Shown: positions 37,716 to 47,619 of the stretch, piece after piece | Numbering within the stretch: position 1 is the first letter of the stretch | Layout: each line of letters begins with the position of its first letter | Source of the DNA: Candidatus Neomarinimicrobiota bacterium | GTDB lineage: Bacteria > Fidelibacterota > UBA2242 > B5-G15 | DNA: 64,000 bases | Direction of reading: 5' to 3' | Assembly (NCBI GenBank): GCA_017656425.1 | Contig: JACDNV010000002.1 | Coordinates: forward strand, 1 to 64,000 | Made by a program: the position numbers and the translations under genes | Notes under the pieces: generated by a model | The model's database searches: none | What the model saw: the letters and a program-made list of their open reading frames with translations, nothing else | Told to the model about the DNA's origin: nothing

Positions 37716-39758
37716 ATGGGAAAGAAGCTATCTAAATTATTTTTGTTAATGTTGGTTTTTGCTGGGACCTATTTTGGGAATTGTTTTTTGGATGCTAAAG
37801 AGAAGGTAAAAGTTATATATGAAACAGATATGTGTGCAGATGTAGATGATGTAGGTGGTTTAGCTATACTTCATGCTTTAGCAAATAATCAGGAAGCTGA
37901 AATACTTGCAGTTTGTTACAATGAAGTTCATGACTATGGACCTCCAGCAATTGATGCGATAAATACCTGGTATGGTCGTGGAAATATACCAATTGGCATT
38001 TATAAAGGTAACCTTTCAGATCCTGACTACTCGTCGTATTTGTATTTTGTTGCTCAATATCCACATGATCTTGAAAAGAAAGATGCACCAAGTGCTTTGG
38101 AAGTTTATCGATCTATTTTGAGTAAGCAACCAGATAGTTCTGTTACTATAATAAGTGTTGGTTTTCTAAACAATATAAATGATCTTCTTGAAAACGAGTA
38201 TGATTTGATTTCGAAAAAAGTTAAGAAGTTAGTTATTATGTGTGGGATATGGAATGATGGTTTTAATCTTGTACGACATGGTCTTGTTAATGTGTCTCAA
38301 AATGTTATAGAAAATTGGCCTACGCCTATAGTTTTTAGTCAACCAGGTGGAGATATTTTAACAGGTTCATGCCTAAAGAATGCGCCAACTACCAATCCTG
38401 TTAGAGAAGCATACTCTCGATATTTCAATTGCCAATTTAAAGATAGACCCAGTTGGGATGAAATTGCTGTATTATATGCTGTTAGAGGGTTGTCGAATAT
38501 GTTTTATGAAGTGAGTTCGGGAACTGGTCGTCTAGAAAATGGTTATGAATGGCAAATGAAACCAAATTTTAGAACTTATATAGAGAAACGATTATTTAAT
38601 AGCGAGTATGAAGAGATAATTGAAGATTTAATGATGCAATCTCCGATAAGAGTTGACTTCAATGCTGAACCGGAATTTGGTTGGGCTCCTTTAGAGGTTT
38701 TTTTTGATGCGTCGATTTCATATCTAGGTTTGGATAAAGTGATTAAGGAATTTTACTGGGATTTTGGAGATGGGACCACAGGAGAGGGTGATAAAGTGAC
38801 TCATCTATATAGTAGTAGTGGAGAGTATGAAGTGAAATTGACAGTTAAAGACAATGAAAATGAATGTTATGATACATCTAAAGTAATAAATGTCTATGAC
38901 CCTATTTTTAGTCCCGTATTGTATTTTGGAGATGCAAGAAATTACGAGAGAAAGCAAGAAAATCTATGGGCAACGAAAATAGATAATGGAGATTTGCGCT
39001 ATTATTTGAGTAATGGTGAAAGATCTGGAGCTGGTTCTTTGCCTGGTTTTTGTTTTGTAAAGGATAGTTTGTACTCCGATTTTAATCTAACTTTGGATTT
39101 TCGTACAGGGGAATCTGATATTAAGCAAGCTGAAGCTTGTATAATTTTTGGATATCAAGATGAAGGCAACTGTAATTATTTGTTTTTGACTGCTAACGGC
39201 TCACGTTTGGTAAGTGTGACAAATAACCAGGAAATTTATTTGAATTGGACTAAAGAAGAAGGTGTTCCTGATAATAAGTACCATAGATTAGAGATGAGTC
39301 TAACTGATAATCGTATAGAGGTAACTTTAGATGATACTCAACTGTTGGAATGTTCTAGTTCAAGGTTGGTAAGGAGAGGTAGGATTGGGTTTGGTTCGAG
39401 AAACTATTCAGTTTACTTTGATAATATTAAAGTTATTTGTAATGAAACATCTATTAAGGAATCTTCCGTGGGGAAAATGCCTCAAGATTTTTGTGTGTTA
39501 GCTTATCCAAATCCATTTAATTCTCAAGTAAATATTCAGATTAAGATTCCAGAGGATTTAGGAATTAAGTTATTAGTGTATGATATAAATGGTAATTTAA
39601 TTTCTACTTTAGTCAACAGGTTATTACCTGCGGGGACGTATAATGTAATATGGGATGGGAAAAATGATTGTGGACGTAGCATAACCAGTGGTGTTTATTT
39701 TGTAAAAATGATTTCGAATAATTTACTGAGTACGAAAAAGGTAGTTGTAATTAAGTAA
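37716..39758 (+). CDS. T9SS-sorted nucleoside hydrolase with PKD and LamG-like domains
   Basis: A 680-residue secreted protein with the reverse domain order of its neighbour. A signal peptide is followed by a nucleoside hydrolase domain (about 30-310; IYETDMCADVDDVGGLA with E36, D38, D42, D44, D45). Then come a PKD domain (about 320-400; EFYWDFGDGTTGEG), a LamG/DUF1080-like jelly roll (about 405-580; FNLTLDFRTGESDIKQAEACIIFGYQD) and a T9SS type A tail (AYPNPFNSQVNIQI to ITSGVYFVKM). It is therefore predicted to sit on the cell surface. It shares a long stretch with the preceding gene (CYNEVH, AIDAINTWYGRG, SALEVY, VTIxSVGFLNN), so the two hydrolase domains are paralogues. Confidence 0.88.
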   Translation: MGKKLSKLFLLMLVFAGTYFGNCFLDAKEKVKVIYETDMCADVDDVGGLAILHALANNQEAEILAVCYNEVHDYGPPAIDAINTWYGRGNIPIGIYKGNLSDPDYSSYLYFVAQYPHDLEKKDAPSALEVYRSILSKQPDSSVTIISVGFLNNINDLLENEYDLISKKVKKLVIMCGIWNDGFNLVRHGLVNVSQNVIENWPTPIVFSQPGGDILTGSCLKNAPTTNPVREAYSRYFNCQFKDRPSWDEIAVLYAVRGLSNMFYEVSSGTGRLENGYEWQMKPNFRTYIEKRLFNSEYEEIIEDLMMQSPIRVDFNAEPEFGWAPLEVFFDASISYLGLDKVIKEFYWDFGDGTTGEGDKVTHLYSSSGEYEVKLTVKDNENECYDTSKVINVYDPIFSPVLYFGDARNYERKQENLWATKIDNGDLRYYLSNGERSGAGSLPGFCFVKDSLYSDFNLTLDFRTGESDIKQAEACIIFGYQDEGNCNYLFLTANGSRLVSVTNNQEIYLNWTKEEGVPDNKYHRLEMSLTDNRIEVTLDDTQLLECSSSRLVRRGRIGFGSRNYSVYFDNIKVICNETSIKESSVGKMPQDFCVLAYPNPFNSQVNIQIKIPEDLGIKLLVYDINGNLISTLVNRLLPAGTYNVIWDGKNDCGRSITSGVYFVKMISNNLLSTKKVVVIK

Positions 39759-39766
39759 TCTGTGTT

Positions 39767-41374
39767 ATGAGAATGACGTTGTATCCGGTTATATTTAAAA
39801 CGTATAAGTGTAGAAAATTGAATTCGATATTTGTTTGCATTCTTCTAATGATATTTATTTTATATTCAAATTGTGGAAGAAAAGGTTTCTATGGCGGTGA
39901 TGTTAAAATTTTGGCAAAGATTGGAAATAAGACTATTTCAGTAGGTGAATTTTATCAGAGATCTGAATTTACTATAAGACCTAAATATTGCCGACTAAAT
40001 AATAATGTGCATAAAAAGATTATTTTAAATTCACTAATAGCTGAAAAATTGTTAGCTATTGAAGCTGAAAAAAACAAAGATTTCTATAGCAATTTTAAAA
40101 AGAGCGAAAGTATTCAAAATTATATTGTAGGAAGAAAAGAACAGGCAATGAGGCAGTTACTCTTTAGGAAAGAAGGAATTGACAAGGTTACTTTAAATGA
40201 GGAAGAAATTAGAGATTTATATAATTCAATAGGGAGAACATATGAAATAGAATACTTTTATTTTAGAGGAGATAGTATAGCAAAGAATATTATTAGTGAA
40301 ATGGAGAATTTCTCTTTTGAGGAGGTATATAAAAAAATTTGGGGTAAGGAAAAGGTACCCACAAAAGATGTATCGTGGAAGACTATGATGAATCCTGTGG
40401 TTAGGGAAGCTTTGTTTTCGAAACCATTGGAAAAAGGGAAAGTACTTGGCCCGATCAGGTATAGTCCAAATGAATATTTAATGATGAAGATATTAGGTTG
40501 GGAGGACAAAATAGCCGTTTCTAAACAGGAACAATTACAAAGGATGGAAATGGTTAAGGATGAACTAAAGAGAAAAAAAGCCATTAGGATTTATGATCAA
40601 TTTGTTTTAAAAATAATGAAAGGTAAAAGGTTAGATTTTTATAAAGATACATTTTATAGTTTGGCAGATTACCTGAAAAAAATATATCTAAAGAATCCGG
40701 ATGAAACTAAGGAACTTTTCAAAGATTCCCTCTTTGGCCAAGAAGTTTCAAGCTATGATTCTTGTTGCTTGAATAATAAGTTAGAAGAACTACTTGATAA
40801 ACCATTGCTAAAAGTAAATGATAGAATTTGGACAGTAAGGTCTTTTCTAAAAGATATGCAAAGGCATCCGCTCGTTTTTCGTAAGAAGATAAGGAGAGAA
40901 AGTGAATATTATGAACAATTGAAATTAGCAATGGTAGATTTAGTAAGAGATGTTTATTTGACAGAAGAAGCTTATAAACGTGGATATGATAAAGATTTGT
41001 CTGTAAGGCGTCATACTGCAATGTGGTATGATGCATTGTTATCTCAATATTATTTAGATTGTTACTTAAAGAGTAAATTTAATTGTAACATAGATAGCCT
41101 AAATACTATTTCTATAATAGAAAAATATTTGAATCCGTATATTGATAAATTGCAGAGAAAGTATTCAGATTTCATTTGGATAGATGTCGATGAGTTTAAC
41201 AGAATTAAACTCACCCGTATAGATATGTTTGTTTTTCAGAGAAAACAACCGTTTCCAGATATTGTCCCAAATTTTCCTCAGTTAACTACAGACACAAGAC
41301 TTGATTACGGCAATCCAATGAATTCTTATAGTTTTTTAAATAATCTTTTTAGAAGGTTTTCAAAGGGAAAATAA
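39767..41374 (+). CDS. SurA/PpiC-like foldase lipoprotein
   Basis: A 535-residue protein. A lipoprotein-type signal lies about residues 20-37 (FVCILLMIFILYSNCG). The part from about residue 48 has the SurA/PrsA N-terminal pattern (VLAKIG-like ILAKIGNKTISVGEFYQRSEF, then a helix-rich chaperone region). A degenerate parvulin-like segment lies about residues 150-250 (YEIEYFYFRGDSIAKNI, GKVLGPIRYSPNEYLMMKI). The catalytic parvulin residues are not clear. As the last gene of the first unit, it may be a dedicated periplasmic chaperone for the barrel and secreted proteins of the locus. The assignment rests on pattern, not a strong motif. Confidence 0.65.
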   Translation: MRMTLYPVIFKTYKCRKLNSIFVCILLMIFILYSNCGRKGFYGGDVKILAKIGNKTISVGEFYQRSEFTIRPKYCRLNNNVHKKIILNSLIAEKLLAIEAEKNKDFYSNFKKSESIQNYIVGRKEQAMRQLLFRKEGIDKVTLNEEEIRDLYNSIGRTYEIEYFYFRGDSIAKNIISEMENFSFEEVYKKIWGKEKVPTKDVSWKTMMNPVVREALFSKPLEKGKVLGPIRYSPNEYLMMKILGWEDKIAVSKQEQLQRMEMVKDELKRKKAIRIYDQFVLKIMKGKRLDFYKDTFYSLADYLKKIYLKNPDETKELFKDSLFGQEVSSYDSCCLNNKLEELLDKPLLKVNDRIWTVRSFLKDMQRHPLVFRKKIRRESEYYEQLKLAMVDLVRDVYLTEEAYKRGYDKDLSVRRHTAMWYDALLSQYYLDCYLKSKFNCNIDSLNTISIIEKYLNPYIDKLQRKYSDFIWIDVDEFNRIKLTRIDMFVFQRKQPFPDIVPNFPQLTTDTRLDYGNPMNSYSFLNNLFRRFSKGK

Positions 41375-41404
41375 TCTTTAAGTAGAATTAATATTTCGTA
41401 AGGC

Positions 41405-41433
41405 TTGACAAATAAGCTAAAATTGCTTATACT
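41405..41433 (+). promoter_or_regulatory. Sigma70-like promoter P2 of the regulator operon
   Basis: TTGACA at 41405-41410, a 17-base spacer and TATACT at 41428-41433, identical to P1, including the inverted repeat in the spacer. The surrounding 54-base block (41399-41452) differs from the P1 block (25521-25574) at one base. It drives the LacI-family gene and, with no promoter seen in the 50-base gap after it, probably the receptor 2 operon as well. Confidence 0.88.
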
Positions 41434-41435
41434 AT

Positions 41436-41451
41436 GGACAAACGTTTGTTC
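41436..41451 (+). promoter_or_regulatory. LacI-family operator O2
   Basis: GGACAAACGTTTGTTC: the same palindrome as O1 with one arm base changed (position 41437, G for A). It lies two bases downstream of the -10 box and 33 bases before the LacI-family start codon, which fits autoregulation. Confidence 0.84.
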
Positions 41452-41483
41452 TTTCCCAAGGGCATTATATTGCTCGAGAGGCT

Positions 41484-42542
41484 ATGGTAGAGGAAAACAA
41501 AGGTAACAGAAACATAATTACGATAAAATATATCGCAGATAAACTGGGCGTATCCATAACGACGGTTTCCAGGGTGCTGAATGGGAAGGCAAAAGAGTAC
41601 AGAATAAGCGAGAAAACTGCCAATGCTATTTTGAAGTTAGCAAAGGAACTGAATTATACACCTAATCCAATCGCAAAAAGTCTTAGGGAAAGGAAAACAA
41701 ACACTATAGGTTTAATTATTCCCGATATATCAAATCCATTTTTTGCATCAATTGCGAAGAATATTGAAAATGAAGCAAGGAAATTTGGATATACGATTAT
41801 GCTATGTGATAGCGGGGAAAATACAAGTCAAGAAGCTGAGTTGATAAAAATATTGATAAACAGAAGAGTCGATGGTTTTATAATATGTCCTGTTGGTATA
41901 AGTTCCGATCATTTGGAAATTATTTTTAAGAAAAAGATTCCTATAGTCATAGTGGACAGGTATTTCAAAGAGCTTAAATGTTCCTATGTCGTTTCCGACA
42001 ATTATAAAGGTGCATACGACGCTGTTAACTACTTAATCAAATGCGGACATAAAGTGATTGGATGTATACAGGGTTTAATAGGAACATCGGTAAATAGTGA
42101 TAGGGTTCAAGGGTATAAAGATGCACTAATTCATAATGGAATTGAGGTTGACAGGACCCTGATAACTGGCGATAGCTTCGGAGAGAAAAACGGATATATT
42201 GGAACGAAATTGTTATTGAATGGAAAAAATAAACCTACAGCTATACTAGCGTTGAGCAATTTAATCTCACTAGGGACTCTAAAAGCTATTAAGGAGGAGG
42301 GTTTAAGCATACCCCAGGATATCTCGGTTATATCTTTTGATGACCAACCATATTGCGAGTACCTTTCACCTCCCATGACCATGATTGCTCAGCAGAAAGC
42401 GGAGATGGGAGAAATAGCTGTAAAACTCCTGATCGATCAAATGAGCTCGACAGATACATCCTATAATGCTGGAAATACTATGCAGATAATGTTACCAACA
42501 AGACTAATAATTAGGAAATCAGTTAAAGATATCAATGAGTAA
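41484..42542 (+). CDS. LacI-family transcriptional regulator (ribose-repressor-like)
   Basis: A 352-residue regulator of standard LacI length. The N-terminal HTH is ITIKYIADKLGVSITTVSRVLNGK, with the hinge helix near NPIAKSLRERKTNTIGLIIPD. A type 1 periplasmic-binding-fold sensor follows (NPFFASIAKNIENEA, VDGFIICPVG, VIGCIQGL, VISFDDQPYCEYLSPPMT). It most likely binds the two operators O1 and O2. Binding of ribose or a derivative is suggested by the ribokinase in the same unit, but the effector is not visible in the sequence. It is first in the unit that continues with receptor 2. Confidence 0.93.
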   Translation: MVEENKGNRNIITIKYIADKLGVSITTVSRVLNGKAKEYRISEKTANAILKLAKELNYTPNPIAKSLRERKTNTIGLIIPDISNPFFASIAKNIENEARKFGYTIMLCDSGENTSQEAELIKILINRRVDGFIICPVGISSDHLEIIFKKKIPIVIVDRYFKELKCSYVVSDNYKGAYDAVNYLIKCGHKVIGCIQGLIGTSVNSDRVQGYKDALIHNGIEVDRTLITGDSFGEKNGYIGTKLLLNGKNKPTAILALSNLISLGTLKAIKEEGLSIPQDISVISFDDQPYCEYLSPPMTMIAQQKAEMGEIAVKLLIDQMSSTDTSYNAGNTMQIMLPTRLIIRKSVKDINE

Positions 42543-42592
42543 GTTTTTTCAAATTCAAAGGGGGAAACAAATGAGGAGGAGGTAAAATTACA

Positions 42593-45559
42593 ATGAAAGG
42601 AAAATCTTTAAGCAGGAAATTTTTCTTATGCTTCCTTGTTATTGTATTGATTGTTGGGGGAAACGGCCTGAGGGGAGCAATCACAGGAAAAATTGCAGGT
42701 AAAGTTTATGATTCTGAAAGCGGGAAACCTCTGCCAGGTACAAACGTCATCATCGTTGGAACAACCTTAGGTGCTAGTACTGATGATAATGGTTATTTTT
42801 TCATTATTGATGTTCCTCCCGGTAAATATTCAGTAGCGATTAATTATATTGGTTATGAGAAAGTGGTACTGAAGGATGTTGTTGTAAGTTCTGGTAGAAC
42901 TACAGAATTGAATGTACCTTTGAAGCCGACTACTGTTATGGGTAAAGAGGTTATAGTTACAGCAGAGAGGCCAATTGTTGAAAAAGACAAAACGGCTAGT
43001 GAAGTGATTTTGACACCGGAAAAGGTATCTCAAACATGGGTAAGGTCATTATCTGAGGTCTTGGAGATACAGCCAGGAATCTTTAGAGGACATTTTAGAG
43101 GCGGTACAAAATTAGAATCGAAATATATGTTGGACAATGTAAGTCTGAACAGTGGGTTGCTATCAGACAACTATCAGGGACTAAATTTAACTACGGTACA
43201 GGAAATTAGTGTTCTGACCGGTGGATATAATGCAGAATATGGGGATGCGATGTCGGGTATTGTCAATATTATAACAAAAGAGGGAGTACCTGGTATACAC
43301 GGTACCTTTCTATTCAGAGTTCGTCCTCCTGGCAAGTACCATTGGGGAAGATATATGTATAGTAAAAAGAATTATGACTGGCAGCATTTTGACCTTGATT
43401 GGTGGACTGATCAAACTAATGATCCTAATAGTGAGTTTTATGGACTCAATCCAGATTCTCTATTCAATGTTTGGAGAGAAGTAATAACCCCTGATCCTGA
43501 CCAAGCTAATTATACAAAGAGGGCTGAATACGAAACTGAAGCGACAATTTATGGTTCTCCATCTAGTAAGTTAAGTTTCCTTCTGTCTGGTAGGTATAAG
43601 AGGGGAGTGAATGTTTTTCCTCAGGTAATTCCGTACAATCCTGAGTTTAACTTTCAAGGAAAGGTGTCTTACAGCATTACCCCTAAGCTTAAAATAACTT
43701 TAAATGGTTTGTATGGTGGGTATGAAAGCGCTTCATCCTCTCTGCCCACTAATTTTCTATCTATTGAAACAGCCCAGGAGATGGCATGGAATGACCTCCC
43801 CGAATTGAGAGATCCGTATGAGTGGAATAAATATTGTATGAAAGGAGCCTGGGGTAGCCGTCCTGAGTTACGAAGGGTTAAGCAATTTTACATTAGATTA
43901 AAGCACATCTTGAGTTCAAGCACTTATTACAATTTAACTTTTAGTTTTCTTGATGATAAAATGAATAGAACGGATCATTATGGTTGGGTTAAAAGGGATG
44001 AAGATTATCCACATCAGTACCCTTGGTCTTTTGACGATGACGTTTTCGGTCCGTTAGGACATTACCTTGTTAAAGCTTATGAACATTGGGAAGATAAGTG
44101 GGAAAGTAAAGTCTATAATGTCAAGGGTGATATTTCAAGTCAGGTAAATAATAATAATTTGGTTAAAGCAGGTTTTGATATCAAATCTTATGATTTTTAC
44201 TATGATCACCAAATGTCAGCTTACGAGGGTGGAATGAGATGGAATCTGATGAATGTATATGATGGGAAGCCCTACGAAGTTGCAATTTATGCACAGGATA
44301 AGATAGAATTTTCTGGTTTAATACTCAATGCCGGTTTGAGATTAAGCTTTTTTGATCAAAATAGAGAAGCACCCAAAAATATGTTTGATCCTTTAGCATA
44401 TGAGGCAACTACCTCTGGAAATATAAAGCCAGGGTATCCCGGCATACCCGAAAAGGAAAGAACTAAGATGCAGATAGCACTGGCACCGAGGCTGGGAATA
44501 TCTCACCCGATAAGTGAAAATAGCGTTCTCCATTTCATGTATGGTCACTTCTATCAGAGACCTTCTTGGCACAAAATGTTTGGTTTTCCATATATAAATT
44601 TTACAGAGGATTGGGACAAAGTATACGATCCGTATGACACCAGCACAGTGACGTACATGGACCAGTGGCAAGGGTATTATGGTAATCCTAAAATGGGATA
44701 TGAGAAGACTATTCAATTTGAGATAGGATTTGACCAAAATATTGCTGATTTAGCACTATTGAGCATAACAGGGTACTATAAGGATGCCAGCCGCCAGACG
44801 GTTTTTAGAGAAGCTACTCTTTTAGAGCCAAGATGGGGAGATGCGAACACATGGACAACATTATACAACGCTACAAACCAATATAATGTGGCATTGATGA
44901 TTAGTAACTGTGCTTACGCAGATATACGAGGTGTTGAGCTTAGGTTAGATACAAGATTTAGATTCCCTTTAAATTTCTCACTAAACTATGATTTATCTTA
45001 CGTATCAGGGGGTGTTGTTGGATATGAAAGTATGTATGAATTTGGTCTGGGTGTAAATCAACCAAAAGGTTATGGGATGGTAAAAAAAGATTGGAATAGC
45101 AATCATAAATTCAAAGGAATTATGAATTTGTCCTTCGAGAAAGGATATGGTTTTTCTATACTGGGATTTAAACCCTTGAGTGATTTCAATATGAATCTAT
45201 ATTATGAATATTGGAGTGGTCAACAATATACTTACCATGGTCCGGATGATCCATCTACAGAACCTAACAACAAAAGATGGTTTCCTCACATGAGAACAAA
45301 CTTAAAAGTTTCAAAAGGTATTTATGCTGGGAACGTAAGATTTGAACTGGTTTGTGAAGTTAGAAATCTCTTTAACAATTATGATGTTAACATGTTGTGG
45401 TGGGATGATCTAGTATATTTTGAAGAGAATAAAGATAAGCCATTACATGAGCGGTTACCTAAACACTGGTGGTCCGGTGAGCCCAACAAATGGGGATGGT
45501 ATAATATGTGGACTAATCATCCTCGTCAAATTTACTTCCAGCTGCAGGTTGACTTTTAA
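42593..45559 (+). CDS. TonB-dependent receptor with carboxypeptidase-regulatory-like N-domain (receptor 2)
   Basis: A 988-residue receptor with a signal peptide (about 1-28), CarboxypepD_reg-like domain (KIAGKVYDSESGKPLPGTNVIIVGT to VAINYIGYEKVVL, about 33-110), plug (about 125-235, YMLDNVSL and EISVLTGGYNAEYGDAMSGIVNIITKEG) and a barrel ending IYFQLQVDF with C-terminal Phe. It is a paralogue of receptor 1 (27276-29990) with the same FRGG motif at the plug start but a larger barrel rich in aromatic residues. AGGAGGAGGT lies 9 bases before the ATG. The downstream order (T9SS protein, PorV/PorQ-like) repeats that of receptor 1. Confidence 0.94.
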   Translation: MKGKSLSRKFFLCFLVIVLIVGGNGLRGAITGKIAGKVYDSESGKPLPGTNVIIVGTTLGASTDDNGYFFIIDVPPGKYSVAINYIGYEKVVLKDVVVSSGRTTELNVPLKPTTVMGKEVIVTAERPIVEKDKTASEVILTPEKVSQTWVRSLSEVLEIQPGIFRGHFRGGTKLESKYMLDNVSLNSGLLSDNYQGLNLTTVQEISVLTGGYNAEYGDAMSGIVNIITKEGVPGIHGTFLFRVRPPGKYHWGRYMYSKKNYDWQHFDLDWWTDQTNDPNSEFYGLNPDSLFNVWREVITPDPDQANYTKRAEYETEATIYGSPSSKLSFLLSGRYKRGVNVFPQVIPYNPEFNFQGKVSYSITPKLKITLNGLYGGYESASSSLPTNFLSIETAQEMAWNDLPELRDPYEWNKYCMKGAWGSRPELRRVKQFYIRLKHILSSSTYYNLTFSFLDDKMNRTDHYGWVKRDEDYPHQYPWSFDDDVFGPLGHYLVKAYEHWEDKWESKVYNVKGDISSQVNNNNLVKAGFDIKSYDFYYDHQMSAYEGGMRWNLMNVYDGKPYEVAIYAQDKIEFSGLILNAGLRLSFFDQNREAPKNMFDPLAYEATTSGNIKPGYPGIPEKERTKMQIALAPRLGISHPISENSVLHFMYGHFYQRPSWHKMFGFPYINFTEDWDKVYDPYDTSTVTYMDQWQGYYGNPKMGYEKTIQFEIGFDQNIADLALLSITGYYKDASRQTVFREATLLEPRWGDANTWTTLYNATNQYNVALMISNCAYADIRGVELRLDTRFRFPLNFSLNYDLSYVSGGVVGYESMYEFGLGVNQPKGYGMVKKDWNSNHKFKGIMNLSFEKGYGFSILGFKPLSDFNMNLYYEYWSGQQYTYHGPDDPSTEPNNKRWFPHMRTNLKVSKGIYAGNVRFELVCEVRNLFNNYDVNMLWWDDLVYFEENKDKPLHERLPKHWWSGEPNKWGWYNMWTNHPRQIYFQLQVDF

Positions 45560-45601
45560 TTAGGCGCTAAGGTTGGATATTTAAAATAAAGGAGATTTGA
45601 T

Positions 45602-47572
45602 ATGAAAAAAGAAATAATTACAAAGAGAGAAGGTTTTAGTAAAGGAATAATCTCTCTTTTTATAATATTTAATCTAATATTTTTCACGGGGATCCTGAAA
45701 TCTCAAGAGATTCAATGGGGAAAGGAATCGCTTACAAGGGGGAAAGTATGGGTTACTTTACATAATGCTTTCAGGTTAGGAGAGGTAGATTTACCATGGA
45801 CATATTACACTCTCGATTACCCGGGTTACTCTCATGGAGCCGATCCATCAGATAGACCTGCGTATATTATTAGTGGTGGATACATGATATATGGAGAGAG
45901 AGGTACAGATAATTATGGATATAGTATACACGGTGTATTTTATCCATCCTCTCAGTATGTTTACCCCACAAGGAATGCTCAACTTATAAAAAATTATAAT
46001 CTAGTTAATCCTAATCTTAAAGCTGAAGAAATATTTTTAGGTGGGCATCATGTTAAAGACCTGGATGTAGATGTTAACTTAAAAGGGATGGTTTGGAGTT
46101 TCCCAAAGTATGATGACTTTGTTATTTTGGAGGTTTCGATAAAAAACACAGGAAGTACATTACTTGAAAACATGCATTTTGGAATTCGGCTAGGTGTATG
46201 GATCACCCAAAGGGGTGACTGGATAGGACCTGGAAGTGATTTCGATGATAAATACGGATGGGATGAGGCACATAATTGTTTTTACTTCTATGATGATAGG
46301 AGTTTTAATTGGGAAACAGAGGAACCTGTACAATTCAATTTTGGTCCTGGTCCAACAACTGGAGATGTCGGAGATCCTGCCAATATCACTGACCCGGGTG
46401 CAAAAAGTCACGAGATTATGTCACCCGGATACATGACTTTAATCTGTCTAGATTCTGCTGGTGCCAACGTCTATCAAAATATTTTACAATATCTTGGGCA
46501 GATGACCTCAAGTGATGCCCCTCGAGAAGATATTCCCCCAAGACTGGGTACCGATCCACCGAGTAGATTCCTTGAAGTCATGACACATCAACAGCCTCGT
46601 TTATCGTGGGATGATGCGAGAGATAAGGGTGGTGAAGGAGGAAATAAATATGAGAGGAGTCCTGAATTCGTAGTTTCGTGTGGCTCCCATGATATAGCTC
46701 CTAATGACTCTGTAAAACTTGTTTACGCGATAGTTCTGGGTGAGATGGATCGCGCCAGAATTGTTGAAGGGGGTGTTGAAAATATTCAAAGACTTGCAAC
46801 TGATTCAAAGGATTCTTTGTTAAAGAATGTTGAAGCTGCAAGAGAGTTGTATAGTAATGGCTATTACATTGCTGATCCTCCACCGATGACTCCAACTGAT
46901 GGGGAAAATACCTTAGTACTAACACCAGTTGGAGGAGGTATCAAGATACAGTGGCCACCCATTCCCGATACATACGTTGATCCTGTTAGAGGTGTTAACG
47001 ATTTTGCAGGTTATAAAGTATATAGGTCTTCATATTTCTGTACAGGACCGTGGGAATTGGTAGCAACTATACCTAATGAAAGTGCTAATATTGAGGATGA
47101 TCTAGTGACTTATACAGATGAAGGGTTATCCTTAGGTGTAGGTTATTATTATACAGTGACTTCGTATGATGAAAATGGAAACGAGTCTGGCAAGGTAAAT
47201 CCAAACCGTTTTCCTGTTTATCCATTAAGGGCTCCAAATGAGAATTTTCCAAAAAATGTTTATGTAGTACCTAATCCCTTTAGGCAACATAGCGGATTGT
47301 TAGGTGTCGGTGAAGAGTTAAGAATGGAATTCATAGGATTGCCAGCAAAATGTACAATAAAGATTTATACTCTTGCGGGTGAACTTGTGAGAACTATACA
47401 CCACGATGATGGTAGTGGTTCTGAATCCTGGGGTAGTATTGAGACATTTGATTATCAAACTAATAGATGGATGCTATATGTGTCACCGGGTGTATATATA
47501 TTCCACGTACAGAATGAAGTGCCTGGGCATGAAGATGAATATTACATTGGGAAATTTGCAATTATTAAATGA
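45602..47572 (+). CDS. T9SS-sorted secreted protein (receptor 2 partner)
   Basis: A 656-residue secreted protein. The signal sequence is about residues 15-37 (GIISLFIIFNLIFFTGIL). The body is beta-rich with many aromatic residues; residues about 455-545 form a FnIII-like domain (IKIQWPPIPDTY, FAGYKVYRSSYFCTGPWELVATI, GVGYYYTVTSYDENGNESG). The C-terminal 85 residues are a T9SS type A tail (YVVPNPFRQHSG to VSPGVYIFHVQNE, ending KFAIIK). It is shorter than, but laid out like, the partner of receptor 1 at 30008, which shares the FAGYKVYRS/FEGYKLYKS segment. Likely the surface binding partner of receptor 2. Confidence 0.85.
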   Translation: MKKEIITKREGFSKGIISLFIIFNLIFFTGILKSQEIQWGKESLTRGKVWVTLHNAFRLGEVDLPWTYYTLDYPGYSHGADPSDRPAYIISGGYMIYGERGTDNYGYSIHGVFYPSSQYVYPTRNAQLIKNYNLVNPNLKAEEIFLGGHHVKDLDVDVNLKGMVWSFPKYDDFVILEVSIKNTGSTLLENMHFGIRLGVWITQRGDWIGPGSDFDDKYGWDEAHNCFYFYDDRSFNWETEEPVQFNFGPGPTTGDVGDPANITDPGAKSHEIMSPGYMTLICLDSAGANVYQNILQYLGQMTSSDAPREDIPPRLGTDPPSRFLEVMTHQQPRLSWDDARDKGGEGGNKYERSPEFVVSCGSHDIAPNDSVKLVYAIVLGEMDRARIVEGGVENIQRLATDSKDSLLKNVEAARELYSNGYYIADPPPMTPTDGENTLVLTPVGGGIKIQWPPIPDTYVDPVRGVNDFAGYKVYRSSYFCTGPWELVATIPNESANIEDDLVTYTDEGLSLGVGYYYTVTSYDENGNESGKVNPNRFPVYPLRAPNENFPKNVYVVPNPFRQHSGLLGVGEELRMEFIGLPAKCTIKIYTLAGELVRTIHHDDGSGSESWGSIETFDYQTNRWMLYVSPGVYIFHVQNEVPGHEDEYYIGKFAIIK

Positions 47573-47619
47573 AAGGGTAAGAAAACTATGAAAAATTGCA
47601 TAAAAAAGGAGAAGGGGAT

